Below, piece by piece: positions 1 through 9,560 of a stretch of DNA of 55,877 bases (positions are counted from its first letter, which is position 1; each line of letters begins with the position of its first letter). The notes under the pieces were generated by a model. It searched no databases, had not been told where the DNA came from, and saw only the letters and a list, made by a program, of their open reading frames with translations. Location: contig JASEEZ010000011.1 of assembly GCA_030019215.1 (NCBI GenBank), positions 1 through 55,877 of the forward strand, in the 5' to 3' direction. The stretch comes from Actinomycetota bacterium (GTDB lineage: Bacteria; Actinomycetota; Aquicultoria; Subteraquimicrobiales; UBA9087). Both the position numbers and the translations under genes were made by a program.

Positions 1-4
1 CCTC

Positions 5-412
5 TTGTTGCTGAGTTATTGGTCAAATCAGTACCAGATCGTTAGGTATTACCAAGAAAAATTTAAAAAGGAATTCAAAAACAGAGTTTATAGGTTTACT
101 CTTATGCTGGTTGAATTTGTAGATAATCTCCCCAGAAGTACCAGTATGCAAATAATTGGGGGTCAGCTTTTAAGGAGCGGAACAAGCATCGGTGCCAACT
201 ATATTGAAGCTCAGTCTGCTAGCTCCAAGAAAGATTTTACTAATTTTTTCCACCACTCTTTAAAATCAGCTAACGAATCCGAGTTTTGGTTAAGGATTTT
301 AAAAGATTCAGGAAAAGCAAGTAGAAAGGAAGTTGACATGCTTCTTGAAGAGCTTGCTGTGATTGCTAATATTCTTGGTTCAAGTCTTTTGACACTAAAA
401 GGCAAAAAGTAA
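5..412 (+). CDS. Four-helix-bundle protein (S23 / 23S rRNA intervening-sequence protein family)
   Basis: The protein matches the small four-helix-bundle family often called S23 or 'four helix bundle protein'. The recognisable parts are an N-terminal basic helix with NRVYRF, the RSGTSIGANYIEAQ segment, and the SANESEFWLRILKDS segment before a C-terminal helix. Members are usually 115-125 residues, so the first 15-20 of the 135 residues seen here probably precede the real start or belong to an unusual extension. The window begins only 4 bases upstream, so the start cannot be decided. Some members lie inside 23S rRNA insertions, but this one is free-standing. Molecular function is unknown, possibly RNA binding. 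An AT-rich stretch separates it from the next gene. Confidence 0.8.
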   Translation: MLLSYWSNQYQIVRYYQEKFKKEFKNRVYRFTLMLVEFVDNLPRSTSMQIIGGQLLRSGTSIGANYIEAQSASSKKDFTNFFHHSLKSANESEFWLRILKDSGKASRKEVDMLLEELAVIANILGSSLLTLKGKK

Positions 413-542
413 AATCCTGAATGAAGGTGAAGCAAAAACGCGATTAGGATTTTAAGATTTTTAATTTTACATTTTAATTTTTCATTTTTCATTTTTATTT
501 TTTCATTTAAGATGAGCTAATAGCCAATTCAGAGGTGAAAAA
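413..542. other. AT-rich intergenic spacer
   Basis: This 130-base gap has a strongly AT-rich second half made of repeated short words of the type TTTTTCATTTTT. It could hold the promoter of the following deaminase gene, but no convincing -35/-10 pair stands out. A weak GAGGTG ribosome-binding site lies just before the ATG at 543. Confidence 0.5.
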
Positions 543-1064
543 ATGGGGCGTCCCTCGTGGGATGAGTATTTCCTGAAGATAACCGAGCTCGTTTCCCATC
601 GCTCTACGTGCTTAAGGAGACAAACGGGTGCCCTTCTTGTAAAGGATAAAAGGATATTGGCTACGGGATACAATGGAGCCCCCACGGGGCTTAAGCATTG
701 TTCCGAGGTTGGTTGCCTTAGGGAGAGGCAGAACATCTCCTCGGGAGAGAGGCATGAGCTCTGTCGGGGGCTTCACGCGGAGCAAAATGCCATCATCCAG
801 GCCGCCCTTCATGGAATCAAGATAGAGGGATCTACCTTATACTCCACTCATCAACCCTGCATTCTCTGTTCCAAAATGGTAATCAATGCGGGGATCAGAG
901 AGGTCATATTCAGGGACGAATATCCCGATCCCTTGGCTGAGAGTATGTTGAAAGAGGCGGGGTTGGGGCTGAAGCAGTTGATTTCCTCGGGCATAGGGCA
1001 GACCCGCCTGCCAACGCCTGACGCCGCAGGCAATGGCGGGCAGGCTGAGCAAGAATCACTTTAA
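543..1064 (+). CDS. dCMP / CMP deaminase family protein (ComEB-like)
   Basis: Zinc-dependent cytidine/deoxycytidylate deaminase fold. The zinc motif HAEQNAI is near residue 79 with the catalytic Glu, and the PCILC pair of cysteine ligands follows near residue 106. The N-terminal segment with [15 protein letters not shown] and a Cys-rich stretch ([10 protein letters not shown]) is typical of dCMP deaminases of the ComEB/Dcd type. The likely reaction is deamination of dCMP to dUMP for dTTP supply. The last 15 or so residues (from about [11 protein letters not shown]) are encoded by a palindromic repeat (about 1010-1050), so the C-terminus looks extended by a repeat insertion. ATG start behind GAGGTG. 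It lies 41 bases before the WecA-like gene. Confidence 0.85.
   Translation: MGRPSWDEYFLKITELVSHRSTCLRRQTGALLVKDKRILATGYNGAPTGLKHCSEVGCLRERQNISSGERHELCRGLHAEQNAIIQAALHGIKIEGSTLYSTHQPCILCSKMVINAGIREVIFRDEYPDPLAESMLKEAGLGLKQLISSGIGQTRLPTPDAAGNGGQAEQESL
1010..1052. repeat. GC-rich palindrome inside the 3' end of the deaminase gene
   Basis: The sequence contains CCCGCCTGCC on the left and GGCAATGGCGGGCAGG on the right, giving an imperfect inverted repeat. Related CCCGCC-AT-GGCGGG words occur at about 3832, 11368, 24748 and 29454. Here the repeat is translated as the tail of the deaminase. Confidence 0.55.
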
Positions 1065-1105
1065 GGCCTACGACCTCGGAAGGTCTACGACCTGAGAGGC
1101 GAGAT

Positions 1106-2134
1106 GTGAACGTGGAAAATTATCTGCGAATATTTGCCGTGGGAATGATTACCGCCTTTTTTATCACCCCCCTGGTGGAGATATTGGCTGATAGCGTGGG
1201 GGCGGTGGATCATCCCGCCGAAAGAAAAGTTCACGCGAAGCCCATTCCCAGGCTGGGTGGCGTGGCCATCTACTTGGGTTTTCTGCTTGCCTCGGTTCTA
1301 TTTCTGGGCATCGATCGCGAGCTGATGGGAATTCTTTTGGGAGCCACTTTCATCCTAGCCCTCGGTGTCATCGACGACATGAAAGATCTCTCTCCCAAAG
1401 TGAAATTCTTGGGTCAACTTGGGGCGGCGGTCATTTTAATTCTTTTCGGTGTTCAGATCGAGTTTGTGGGAAACCCCTTTGGGAAGGGCCTTCTTTATCT
1501 GGGGGGATGGGGTGTTTTCCTCACCCTTTTCTGGGTTGTGGGATTGACCAATACCATAAACTTTATCGACGGGTTGGATGGTTTGGCAGCGGGTGTCTCC
1601 ACCATAGCCTTGGCGACCTTGTGCTTCGTGGCTCATCAAACTGGGCAGTTGGAGACGGCGATGATCTCCATAGCTCTTGCCGGAAGTGCCCTTGGTTTTC
1701 TCAAGCACAACTTCCATCCCGCCAGGATCTTCATGGGGGATTCAGGCAGCATGTTTCTGGGTTTTATGCTCGGAGCCATAACGGTGCTGGGTGTGATGAA
1801 GAGCGTGGCGGCCATAGCCCTTCTTGTTCCCATCGTCATCATGGGGGTACCCATCTTCGATACTATTTCCGCTATCTTCCGCAGGTTTAGGGATAAACGA
1901 CCAGTAACCCAGGCCGACAAGAACCACATTCACCACCGGCTTCTTTACAGGGGGTTCAGCCACCGGCAAACCGTTTTGATCATATATTTTTGGTCTGCCC
2001 TATTGAGTATGGCGGCTCTAATTTTGAAGTTCGCTACCTTCATGGAAAAGATCACCGTCTTCGTGGCGCTGGCCATCTTGAGCTTCTTCTTCGATAAGTT
2101 TGTGGGTTTATTCGAAGATTTTCGAAGAAGCTGA
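1106..2134 (+). CDS. wecA: WecA/TagO-like undecaprenyl-phosphate GlcNAc-1-phosphate transferase
   Basis: Polytopic glycosyl-1-phosphate transferase of the MraY/WecA family. It would transfer a sugar-1-phosphate from a UDP-sugar to undecaprenyl phosphate on the cytoplasmic face, the first step of wall polymer or O-chain synthesis. Visible family motifs are DHPAERKVHAKPIPRLGG near residue 35, the Asp pair in LGVIDDMKDLSPK, NTINFIDGLDGLAAG, FMGDSGSMFLG and the His-rich HIHHRLLYRGFSHRQ loop. The spacing of hydrophobic segments suggests about 10-11 membrane spans; 342 residues is normal. GTG start. A wecA homologue directly before atp genes is the order known in Actinobacteria. It could prime the polysaccharide made by the locus downstream. 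Confidence 0.9.
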   Translation: MNVENYLRIFAVGMITAFFITPLVEILADSVGAVDHPAERKVHAKPIPRLGGVAIYLGFLLASVLFLGIDRELMGILLGATFILALGVIDDMKDLSPKVKFLGQLGAAVILILFGVQIEFVGNPFGKGLLYLGGWGVFLTLFWVVGLTNTINFIDGLDGLAAGVSTIALATLCFVAHQTGQLETAMISIALAGSALGFLKHNFHPARIFMGDSGSMFLGFMLGAITVLGVMKSVAAIALLVPIVIMGVPIFDTISAIFRRFRDKRPVTQADKNHIHHRLLYRGFSHRQTVLIIYFWSALLSMAALILKFATFMEKITVFVALAILSFFFDKFVGLFEDFRRS

Positions 2135-2201
2135 TCCTCTTGATGAATTTTTTGTGGCAAACTATTGCGCAATAACCCTTCTTTTAGTAATATTTTGGCG
2201 A

Positions 2202-2228
2202 TTGTTTTAGAAAAAGAAAACTCATAAT
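2202..2228 (+). promoter_or_regulatory. Possible promoter for the ATP synthase operon
   Basis: In the 126-base gap between the WecA-like gene and the first ATP synthase gene, TTGTTT (2202-2207) is followed after 15 bases by CATAAT (2223-2228). The spacing is short and the -35 match is only partial. This is a weak prediction based on consensus resemblance and on position before the operon. Confidence 0.3.
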
Positions 2229-2260
2229 TAAGTTAAAAATTTTTTATGGCCCCATAAAGA

Positions 2261-2515
2261 GTGATTACCACGAGGCCAGATAAGGAACCCAGACATATTT
2301 TTGAAGAACTTTCCTCTATTCATCTGGGGATACATTTGGTCTTGAGCACTTTGATTGGACTGGGGATTGGCTACTGGCTGGATGGTAAATTTGGCACCAG
2401 GCCGTGGTTGATGGTGGTAGGTACCTTTGTTGGGGCGGCGGGTGGATTTTTAGAGATCATCAGGGTCCTTCAGGTAGAAGAGGAAAAAAGTAAGAAGAAA
2501 AAAGAAGAGAGCTGA
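2261..2515 (+). CDS. AtpZ/AtpI family small membrane protein
   Basis: Small protein of 84 residues with two membrane helices and a short charged tail (EEEKSKKKKEES). The pattern GIGYWLDGKFGTRPWLMVVG followed by a second glycine-rich helix matches the AtpZ/AtpI family that precedes F-type ATP synthase genes. AtpZ-type proteins are linked to Mg2+ uptake or to c-ring assembly together with AtpI. It heads the operon and is 35 bases before the next gene. GTG start with only a weak upstream AAAGAG. Confidence 0.8.
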   Translation: MITTRPDKEPRHIFEELSSIHLGIHLVLSTLIGLGIGYWLDGKFGTRPWLMVVGTFVGAAGGFLEIIRVLQVEEEKSKKKKEES

Positions 2516-2550
2516 TAGCTCTGCGAAAGAAATTACTTGCTCCTCGGCGG

Positions 2551-2946
2551 GTGGGGCTTTCTGCTGGCAAGACGGTTATTATAATATTACTGCTTTTGCC
2601 TTTGGTTGCTTTTGCGGTTTTTTATGAGAGAGGAATTTCTGCTCTTTACGGGGTGTTAGTTGGTTTTGGGCTCGGTCTGGCCAATTTTGTCGTCGCGGTA
2701 GGGCTGGGTGGATGGGGAATAAGGAAACAAACAACCAGTGCTTTGGTCAGCGTCATTTTGTCCAGTTTTGTTATCCGTTTGCCCTTATTGGTTGGGGCAC
2801 TTTTCTTGGTTTCAAAGATTTCTTGGGTTGATTTTTATACGGTGGTCTTTAGTTTCATTGTTCTCTACACGATTTTGCTCTTTGTTGAGGTAAAGATATT
2901 GAGTAATTTGGCCGGTCTTCAGGAGCTTTCTTTAAAAAAGGAGTAG
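2551..2946 (+). CDS. atpI: ATP synthase subunit I-like membrane protein (AtpI)
   Basis: A 131-residue protein with four predicted membrane helices and few charged residues, lying between the AtpZ-like gene and atpB. Length, topology and position fit the ATP synthase I family, which helps c-ring assembly. Sequence conservation in this family is low, so the assignment rests mostly on position. GTG start. It ends 8 bases before the atpB start, and its last codons supply the AAAGGAG ribosome-binding site for atpB. Confidence 0.7.
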   Translation: MGLSAGKTVIIILLLLPLVAFAVFYERGISALYGVLVGFGLGLANFVVAVGLGGWGIRKQTTSALVSVILSSFVIRLPLLVGALFLVSKISWVDFYTVVFSFIVLYTILLFVEVKILSNLAGLQELSLKKE

Positions 2947-2954
2947 ATTTAAAA

Positions 2955-3692
2955 TTGGATCCGCTTCATCACTTTCACCTTCATCCCATCATTCATTTGC
3001 CCCACATCGGGCCCATTGATCTTTCTCCCAATATGGCGGTGATCTCCATGTGGATCTCCATGGTCTTGGTTTTTCTCTTGGTTTACGCGGCCTCGCGTAG
3101 AGTGAGCATGATCTCAAAAGGCGTTCATGCCGTGGTCGAGGTCCTCCTGGAGTTTGTTCGAGATGAGCTGGTTCTTCCAATGATGGGCAAGGAGGGGATG
3201 CCCTACATTCCCTTCATCGCCACTGTATTTTTCTTCATCTGGTTCTGCAATCTTTCGGGGCTTATTCCGGGTTTGTTCACGCCAACCAGCAATATCAATA
3301 TTACTGCTACTCTGGCCATTATCGTCTTTTTCGCCGTGCATATAACGGGGATAAGAGAACACGGATTTTTCCGCTATTTCAAAGGCTGGGTACCAAAAGG
3401 GGTGCCGGGCTTTCTCTTCCCATTCCTGTTCATACTTGAGATACCCAGTTCTTTGGCCAAACCATTTTCTTTGGCTCTTCGTTTGTTTGCCAATATGTTT
3501 GCCGGACACGTCGTTCTCTTAATATTCCTGGGTATGATCATCACCTACAAAAGTATTCTCATCGCTCCTTTCCCCGTGCTCGGAGCGGTGATTATAATGG
3601 TTCTGGAGCTGCTCTTTACCGCCCTACAGGCATATATTTTTGCGATTTTATCCGCACTTTATCTTTCGGATGCAGTTCATGGGGGACACTAA
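2955..3692 (+). CDS. atpB: ATP synthase F0 subunit a
   Basis: Membrane subunit a of the F0 proton channel. The essential arginine is visible as Arg176 in FSLALRLFANMFAGH, preceded by the family pattern NLSGLIPG. About five to six membrane helices are spread over 245 residues. The His-rich N-terminus (HHFHLHPIIH) is unusual but lies outside the conserved part. TTG start, with AAAGGAG at 2937-2943 upstream. Unlike most atp operons, a 272-base gap holding repeats follows before atpE. Confidence 0.95.
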   Translation: MDPLHHFHLHPIIHLPHIGPIDLSPNMAVISMWISMVLVFLLVYAASRRVSMISKGVHAVVEVLLEFVRDELVLPMMGKEGMPYIPFIATVFFFIWFCNLSGLIPGLFTPTSNINITATLAIIVFFAVHITGIREHGFFRYFKGWVPKGVPGFLFPFLFILEIPSSLAKPFSLALRLFANMFAGHVVLLIFLGMIITYKSILIAPFPVLGAVIIMVLELLFTALQAYIFAILSALYLSDAVHGGH

Positions 3693-3905
3693 ATGGCAGA
3701 TGGCAGATGGCTGATGGCTATCGAGCGAACGGAGTGAGCGGGCCATATGCTATCGAGTGAGCAAAGCGAACGAGCCATTTGCTATCAAGCGAACGGAGTG
3801 AGCGAGCCATAGGCCATACGCTATCGAGTGACCCCGCCATCGGCGGGGGAACGAGCTATCGGCTATCAAGGCCGCAAGGCCGGCTATTTAGCTGGTAGCT
3901 AGTAG
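3693..3905. repeat. Palindrome-rich repeat, copy 1 (atpB-atpE gap)
   Basis: The gap begins with ATGGCAG/ATGGCTG short tandem words, then alternates CTATCGAGYGA, GCGAACGGAGTGAGCG and GCCAT words that form several small inverted repeats. A strong hairpin CCCCGCCAT-CGGCGGGG lies at 3832-3848, and AAGGCCGCAAGGCCGGC follows. A second copy, closely similar throughout, is at 9329-9546. In copy 2 the hairpin stem is replaced by a different palindrome, so structure is kept while sequence changes. No coding potential is seen. Confidence 0.85.
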
Positions 3906-3964
3906 TAAAACAATGAACAATGGACAACGAACAAATTTGATAATCAAAGAAAGGAGGAAGCGTT

Positions 3965-4192
3965 ATGGATCCAAAGGTAATGGCTTATCTAATGGGGGCT
4001 GTGGCTATGCTTTGGGCTGCGATGATTTGTGGTTGGTCGATTGCCTGGCTGGGCAGAGGCGCAGTGGAAGGTTCGGCCCGTCAGCCGGAGGCGGCTGGCG
4101 CCATTCGTACTACAATGATCATTGCCGCTGCCTTGATTGAGGCTATTTCTCTTTACACTTTTGTTATCGCGATTTTGTTGGTTACCAAGTAG
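3965..4192 (+). CDS. atpE: ATP synthase F0 subunit c
   Basis: Two-helix proteolipid of 75 residues with the polar-loop motif ARQPE (38-42) and the ion-binding carboxylate Glu59 in helix 2 (ALIEAISLY). Helix 1 is unusual: at the four positions of the usual GxGxGxG motif it has Ile21, Gly23, Ser25 and Ala27, and it carries Trp17, Trp24 and Trp28. This region sets helix packing and ring size, and alkaliphilic Bacillus have AxAxAxA here. The Na+-type Gln of helix 1 is Ile26, so proton coupling is more likely. The ribosome-binding site AAGGAGG (3951-3957) is near ideal and fits the high copy number of c. It sits between repeat copy 1 and atpF. Confidence 0.95.
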   Translation: MDPKVMAYLMGAVAMLWAAMICGWSIAWLGRGAVEGSARQPEAAGAIRTTMIIAAALIEAISLYTFVIAILLVTK

Positions 4193-4218
4193 CATTGTTT
4201 TGAAGAGGTGATTAAACT

Positions 4219-4716
4219 GTGGAGGTATTATTCAGCCCTGATTTAGGGTTAATTATCTGGTCGGCGGTTTCTTTCGTTGTCCTCTTTCTCTTACTTAAGA
4301 AGATGGCTTACAAACCCCTTCTTGATATGATGAAGAAGCGCGAGGACACGATAAAAACATCCCTGGAGAAAGCCGAAGAAACGAGGAGCGAGGCCGAAGG
4401 GCTTCTTGGGGAGTACAAGCGGCAGTTAGATGAGGCGAGAAAAGAGGCTCAGCAAATAATCGAGCAGGGAAAAGTTGTTGCAGAGAACACGAGACAAGAA
4501 CTCATCCAGAAAGCAAACGAGGAAGCGAAGAAAATACTCGACTCCGCTCAAGGTGAGATAATTGCTGAGAAGGAAAAAGCTTTAGCTGAGATTCAAGCTC
4601 AGCTTGCTGATTTAGTTATTGAAGCCGCCTCTAAGGTGGTTCAAAAGTCGCTTGATAAGAAGGATCACTTGCGTTTGATAGAGGACTACACAACGAGGTT
4701 GCGTGATCTTGCATGA
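4219..4716 (+). CDS. atpF: ATP synthase F0 subunit b
   Basis: Peripheral stalk subunit b. One N-terminal membrane helix (LGLIIWSAVSFVVLFLLL) is followed by a long charged, Ala/Glu/Lys-rich helix expected to dimerise and reach the top of F1. Length 165 is normal. The C-terminus (HLRLIEDYTTRLRDLA) shows no fused delta domain. GTG start behind GAGGTG. The stop overlaps the start of atpH (ATGA at 4713), so the two are probably translationally coupled. Confidence 0.93.
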   Translation: MEVLFSPDLGLIIWSAVSFVVLFLLLKKMAYKPLLDMMKKREDTIKTSLEKAEETRSEAEGLLGEYKRQLDEARKEAQQIIEQGKVVAENTRQELIQKANEEAKKILDSAQGEIIAEKEKALAEIQAQLADLVIEAASKVVQKSLDKKDHLRLIEDYTTRLRDLA

Positions 4717-5051
4717 AAGTGAATTCAGTTGCTGGCGAAGCTACAAATAAGGCTCTCGAGGATGTGATTTCTACTGCTCAAAAACTACAGGAAGAACTCA
4801 GCCGCTTAACAGGAAAGCTGATGGCTGTTGAAACGGTGGCTGAGGTGACAACTGCTGTTGAGCTAACCGATGAGTTGTCAAAAAAGCTACAAGCCGAGCT
4901 TTCTCACCTGACGGGCAAGAAGGTTTTACTGCGGCCCAATGTTGATGAGTCCATCCTGGGTGGAATGGTCATTCGCTTAGGAGATAAGGTCATTGACTGC
5001 AGCTTGCGCCATCAACTTGACCAAATGCGAGACAAGCTCGCTGGTAAGTAA
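4713..5051 (+). CDS. atpH: ATP synthase F1 subunit delta, short form lacking the N-terminal domain
   Basis: Only 112 residues, against about 175-185 in usual delta subunits. Residues 49-112 match the C-terminal delta domain: AVELTDELSKKLQAEL, then NVDESILGGMVIRLGDKVIDCSLRHQLDQM. The six-helix N-terminal domain that normally binds the alpha N-termini is absent. The first 48 residues are a predicted helix that contains LQEELSRLTGK (25-35), resembling LQAELSHLTGK (59-69), so part of the C-terminal segment may be duplicated. The start overlaps the atpF stop in ATGA, so no missing coding sequence can hide upstream in this frame. The atpA start follows after 66 bases. Confidence 0.85.
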   Translation: MKVNSVAGEATNKALEDVISTAQKLQEELSRLTGKLMAVETVAEVTTAVELTDELSKKLQAELSHLTGKKVLLRPNVDESILGGMVIRLGDKVIDCSLRHQLDQMRDKLAGK

Positions 5052-5117
5052 GTTAAAATTGTAAGGTGTTAAAGGTCAAGGCGACGAGCCATACAATTTA
5101 GGGAGTGAAGTTGAACA

Positions 5118-6698
5118 ATGCCAGGGATCACCGAGCTTCTCAGGAAACAACTTGAGGAATTCCAAGCCGGTGTAGAGGTCGTCGAGATTGGCACGGTTAT
5201 CGAGGCCGGGGATGGTATAGCCCGCGTTGAGGGTTTAGCTGGTGCCATGGCCGGTGAGATGCTGGAATTTCCCAATGAGAACTTTGGTGTCGTTCTAAAT
5301 CTGGAGAAGGACCAAATAGGAGCAGTACTCTTGGGCGATCCCATGGCTGTCAAGGAGGGAGACACCGTCAAGCGTACCGGCCGAATCCTTCAGGTACCCG
5401 TGGGTGATTCTCTCGTCGGCCGTGTCGTGAACGCTCTGGGAGCGCCGGTGGATGGTAAAGGGCCGATCGCTGCTGAGATTTTTAGACCAATCGAGTGGCG
5501 GGCTCCGGATGTCGTTGATAGGCAACCTGTCAAGGAACCCCTTCAGACGGGCTTGAAGGCCATCGACTCCATGATTCCAATCGGGCGTGGACAGAGGGAG
5601 CTCATCATTGGCGACAGGCAAACGGGTAAGACGGCTATCGTCGTCGACACCATCATTAATCAGAAAGGCGAGGATGTAATCTGCATCTACGTGGCCATCG
5701 GGCAAAAGGCGTCAACCATCGCCCAGATCGTAGAAGTGTTAGAGAAGTACGGCGCTATGGACTACACCATTGTGGTCAGTAGCCCGGCGGATGAGCCGGC
5801 ACCTCTTCAATATATAGCGCCTTACGCCGGTTGTGCCATGGCAGAACATTATACATACAATGGCAAACATGCTTTATGCGTTTATGATGACCTGTCCAAA
5901 CATGCTCAAGCTTATCGCCAGGTTTCACTGCTCCTTCGTCGGCCACCGGGTCGGGAGGCTTACCCAGGGGATATCTTTTATCTTCACTCTCGTCTTCTGG
6001 AAAGAGCGACGAAACTTTCCGATGCAATGAGGGAAGGTTCTTTGACGGCTCTCCCCATTGTGGAGACGCAGGCCGGTGATGTCTCAGCTTATATTCCCAC
6101 CAATGTCATTTCCATCACGGACGGGCAGATTTATCTGGAAAGCGATCTTTTTTACGCGGGTGTACGCCCAGCGATCAACGTCGGGATATCCGTCTCTCGA
6201 GTTGGGGGAGCTGCTCAGATCAAGGCGATGAAGCAGGTGGCCAGTCGCTTGCGTCTTGATCTGGCTCAATACAGGGAACTGGAGGCCTTCGCGGCCTTCG
6301 GGACGGAGCTGGATAAGGCCACTCAAGATCAGCTCTCTCGGGGTAAAAGAATGGTCGAAGTTTTAAAGCAGGGCAGATATCAACCAATGTCTGTGGAGAA
6401 GCAGGTGATGATGATCTATGCAGGCGTCAATGGTCATCTGGACGATGTTCCCATCGAGCAGGTCAAGGATTTTGAAGATCATTTTCTCCAGTTCATGGAT
6501 GGCACACATCCGGAGGTTGGTCAGAAGATAAGGGAGGAGGGTTTTATCTCCGAGGCAACGGAGGAGGCCCTCACCGAAGCCATAGCCGAGTTCAAGAGAT
6601 CCTTCCTGGCGGCATTGGAAGAAGTGGCGGAGGAGACGATTGAGGAAGCCAAGGAGGCGCAGAGACCGGAAGAGGTGGACGAAGCCACGGGGCACTAA
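5118..6698 (+). CDS. atpA: ATP synthase F1 subunit alpha
   Basis: Non-catalytic nucleotide-binding subunit. The P-loop GDRQTGKT is near residue 170, with the VGTV-type N-terminal beta-barrel start ([18 protein letters not shown]) and the conserved [15 protein letters not shown] region near 358. 526 residues is slightly long because of an acidic C-terminal tail ([26 protein letters not shown]). The N-terminal helix before the barrel is a few residues shorter than in Bacillus alpha; this helix normally docks on the delta N-terminal domain, which is missing here. ATG start with upstream GGGAGTGAAG. Confidence 0.97.
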   Translation: MPGITELLRKQLEEFQAGVEVVEIGTVIEAGDGIARVEGLAGAMAGEMLEFPNENFGVVLNLEKDQIGAVLLGDPMAVKEGDTVKRTGRILQVPVGDSLVGRVVNALGAPVDGKGPIAAEIFRPIEWRAPDVVDRQPVKEPLQTGLKAIDSMIPIGRGQRELIIGDRQTGKTAIVVDTIINQKGEDVICIYVAIGQKASTIAQIVEVLEKYGAMDYTIVVSSPADEPAPLQYIAPYAGCAMAEHYTYNGKHALCVYDDLSKHAQAYRQVSLLLRRPPGREAYPGDIFYLHSRLLERATKLSDAMREGSLTALPIVETQAGDVSAYIPTNVISITDGQIYLESDLFYAGVRPAINVGISVSRVGGAAQIKAMKQVASRLRLDLAQYRELEAFAAFGTELDKATQDQLSRGKRMVEVLKQGRYQPMSVEKQVMMIYAGVNGHLDDVPIEQVKDFEDHFLQFMDGTHPEVGQKIREEGFISEATEEALTEAIAEFKRSFLAALEEVAEETIEEAKEAQRPEEVDEATGH

Positions 6699-6709
6699 GG
6701 TGAGCAATT

Positions 6710-7828
6710 ATGGCTAAGGTGCGCGAGATCAAAAGGCGAATAAAGAGTATCGACAGCACCAGGCAGATAACGAGGACCATGGAGATGGTCGCCGGTGCCA
6801 AGATAAGGAGAGCTCAGGCTAGGATAGAGGCTGCCCGTCCATATGCTTCAAAGATGATGGAGATACTCTACAGCGTGGCTGCTCATGCTGGAGGGGTCCA
6901 ACACCCCCTCCTCGAAGTTCACAAACCAGTCGAGAGAGTTTTGGTTATTCTCTTTACCTCGGATAGGGGGTTGCGTGGAGCCTTCAACACCAATGTCATT
7001 CGTAAGGCAGAAAGCGTCATTGAAAGAGAGGTCCAGGAAGAACTGGAGGAGGTCATAATTCCCGCACGCAAAGCTTGGGTCAGAGGAAAGCTCAAGGCGT
7101 TGTTTAAGAAGAGAACACGGGAGATCGAAAAGAAGACCTTAGGGGAGACCACTGAGGAGGCTTCGGAGGAGAAACCCGCCGAGGGGGTTCAGAAGGAGAT
7201 TGCCACGGAGGGTGCCGAACGGGAGGAAACACCCTCGGAAGAGACCCCCCAAGTCGAGGAAATTCCGGAAGAGAAGCCGGGAAGAAAAGTCGATCTTATT
7301 ATCATCGGTCGCAAGGGAATAAATTATTTTAAATTCATTGGACGAGAGATTTTAGAGGAATATCGAGGGATCTCCGATACACCAACCATAGAGAATGCCC
7401 GAAAGCTCGCCCATGAATTGATGAATATGTATGCCAAGGGTGAGGTGGACAGGGTTTATTTGGTTTTCAACCACTTCAAGTCCATAGTGGAGCAACGACC
7501 TGTGGAGTATCTGCTTCTTCCCATTCAAAAAGAGGTGGTGGGCGAGGAGCCGACAGCCTCAATTGAAGAGGTCAAGTACATATTCGAGCCAAAGGCGACG
7601 GAGGTTTTGCAGAGATTGCTTCCCAGATATGTCGAGACGGTGGTTTACCGCGCCTTTCTCGAATCCGCCGCCAGTGAGCATGGGGCGAGGAGAACGGCGA
7701 TGAAAAATGCCACGGACAATGCCAGTGAGATGATAGAAGGTTTGATTCGTGACTTCAATAAGGCAAGACAAGCCCAGATAACGCAGGAGATTTCCGAAAT
7801 CGTCGGTGGCGCGGAAGCCCTGAAATAA
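6710..7828 (+). CDS. atpG: ATP synthase F1 subunit gamma with a large acidic insert
   Basis: Central rotor subunit. The N-terminal coiled coil (MAKVREIKRRIKSIDSTRQI) and the C-terminal coil (SEHGARRTAMKNATDNASEM) are canonical, so the rotor core is intact. The 372 residues exceed the usual 285-300. The excess is one block at about residues 105-190, between the NTNVIRKA strand region and VDLIIIGRKG. Its first half is basic (KLKALFKKRTREIEKK) and its second half is Glu/Pro/Thr-rich. The block lies in the Rossmann-like globular domain, a different place from the chloroplast/cyanobacterial regulatory insert. ATG start, 11 bases after atpA. Confidence 0.95.
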   Translation: MAKVREIKRRIKSIDSTRQITRTMEMVAGAKIRRAQARIEAARPYASKMMEILYSVAAHAGGVQHPLLEVHKPVERVLVILFTSDRGLRGAFNTNVIRKAESVIEREVQEELEEVIIPARKAWVRGKLKALFKKRTREIEKKTLGETTEEASEEKPAEGVQKEIATEGAEREETPSEETPQVEEIPEEKPGRKVDLIIIGRKGINYFKFIGREILEEYRGISDTPTIENARKLAHELMNMYAKGEVDRVYLVFNHFKSIVEQRPVEYLLLPIQKEVVGEEPTASIEEVKYIFEPKATEVLQRLLPRYVETVVYRAFLESAASEHGARRTAMKNATDNASEMIEGLIRDFNKARQAQITQEISEIVGGAEALK

Positions 7829-7870
7829 TTTGACATTGAGCCAAATTATTTCAGGAACGAATGACGATGA

Positions 7871-9328
<1,458 letters not shown>

Positions 9329-9546
9329 TGGCTGATGGCTGATGGCAGATGGCAGATGGCAGATGGCTATCGAGCGAACGATAGTGAGCGGGCCATATGC
9401 TATCGAGTGAGCAAAGCGAACGAGCCATTTGCTATCGAGCGAACGGAGTGAGCGAGCCATAAGCCATACGCTATCGAGTGACCCCGATGTAACATCGGGG
9501 GAACGGGCTATATGCTATCAAGGCCGTGAGGCCGAGCTATTAGCCA
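9329..9546. repeat. Palindrome-rich repeat, copy 2 (atpD-atpC gap)
   Basis: This is a close copy of 3693-3905: ATGGCAG words, GCGAACGATAGTGAGCG, CTATCGAGTGAGCAAAGCG, then a hairpin CCCCGATGTAACATCGGGG (9482-9500) where copy 1 has CCCCGCCATCGGCGGGG. It ends with AAGGCCGTGAGGCC and ATTAGCC. The two copies bracket atpE-atpF-atpH-atpA-atpG-atpD. Confidence 0.85.
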
Positions 9547-9560
9547 GGAGGGCTTAAAGG

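Noticed and set aside
3693-3905. Possible CRISPR array in the repeated words of the ATP operon gap
   Set aside because: Words are of unequal length and spacing, partly palindromic, with no unique spacers and no cas genes. The same holds for the 36.78-36.91 kb repeat cluster.
3965-4192. Sodium-coupled ATP synthase
   Set aside because: The helix-1 Gln and the Glu-Ser/Thr pair of Na+-binding c subunits are replaced by Ile26 and Glu59-Ala60, so proton coupling is more likely.
4219-5051. Fused b-delta subunit as in mycobacteria
   Set aside because: atpF ends with a normal subunit b C-terminus and a stop overlapping a separate short delta gene; no fused delta N-terminal domain is present.
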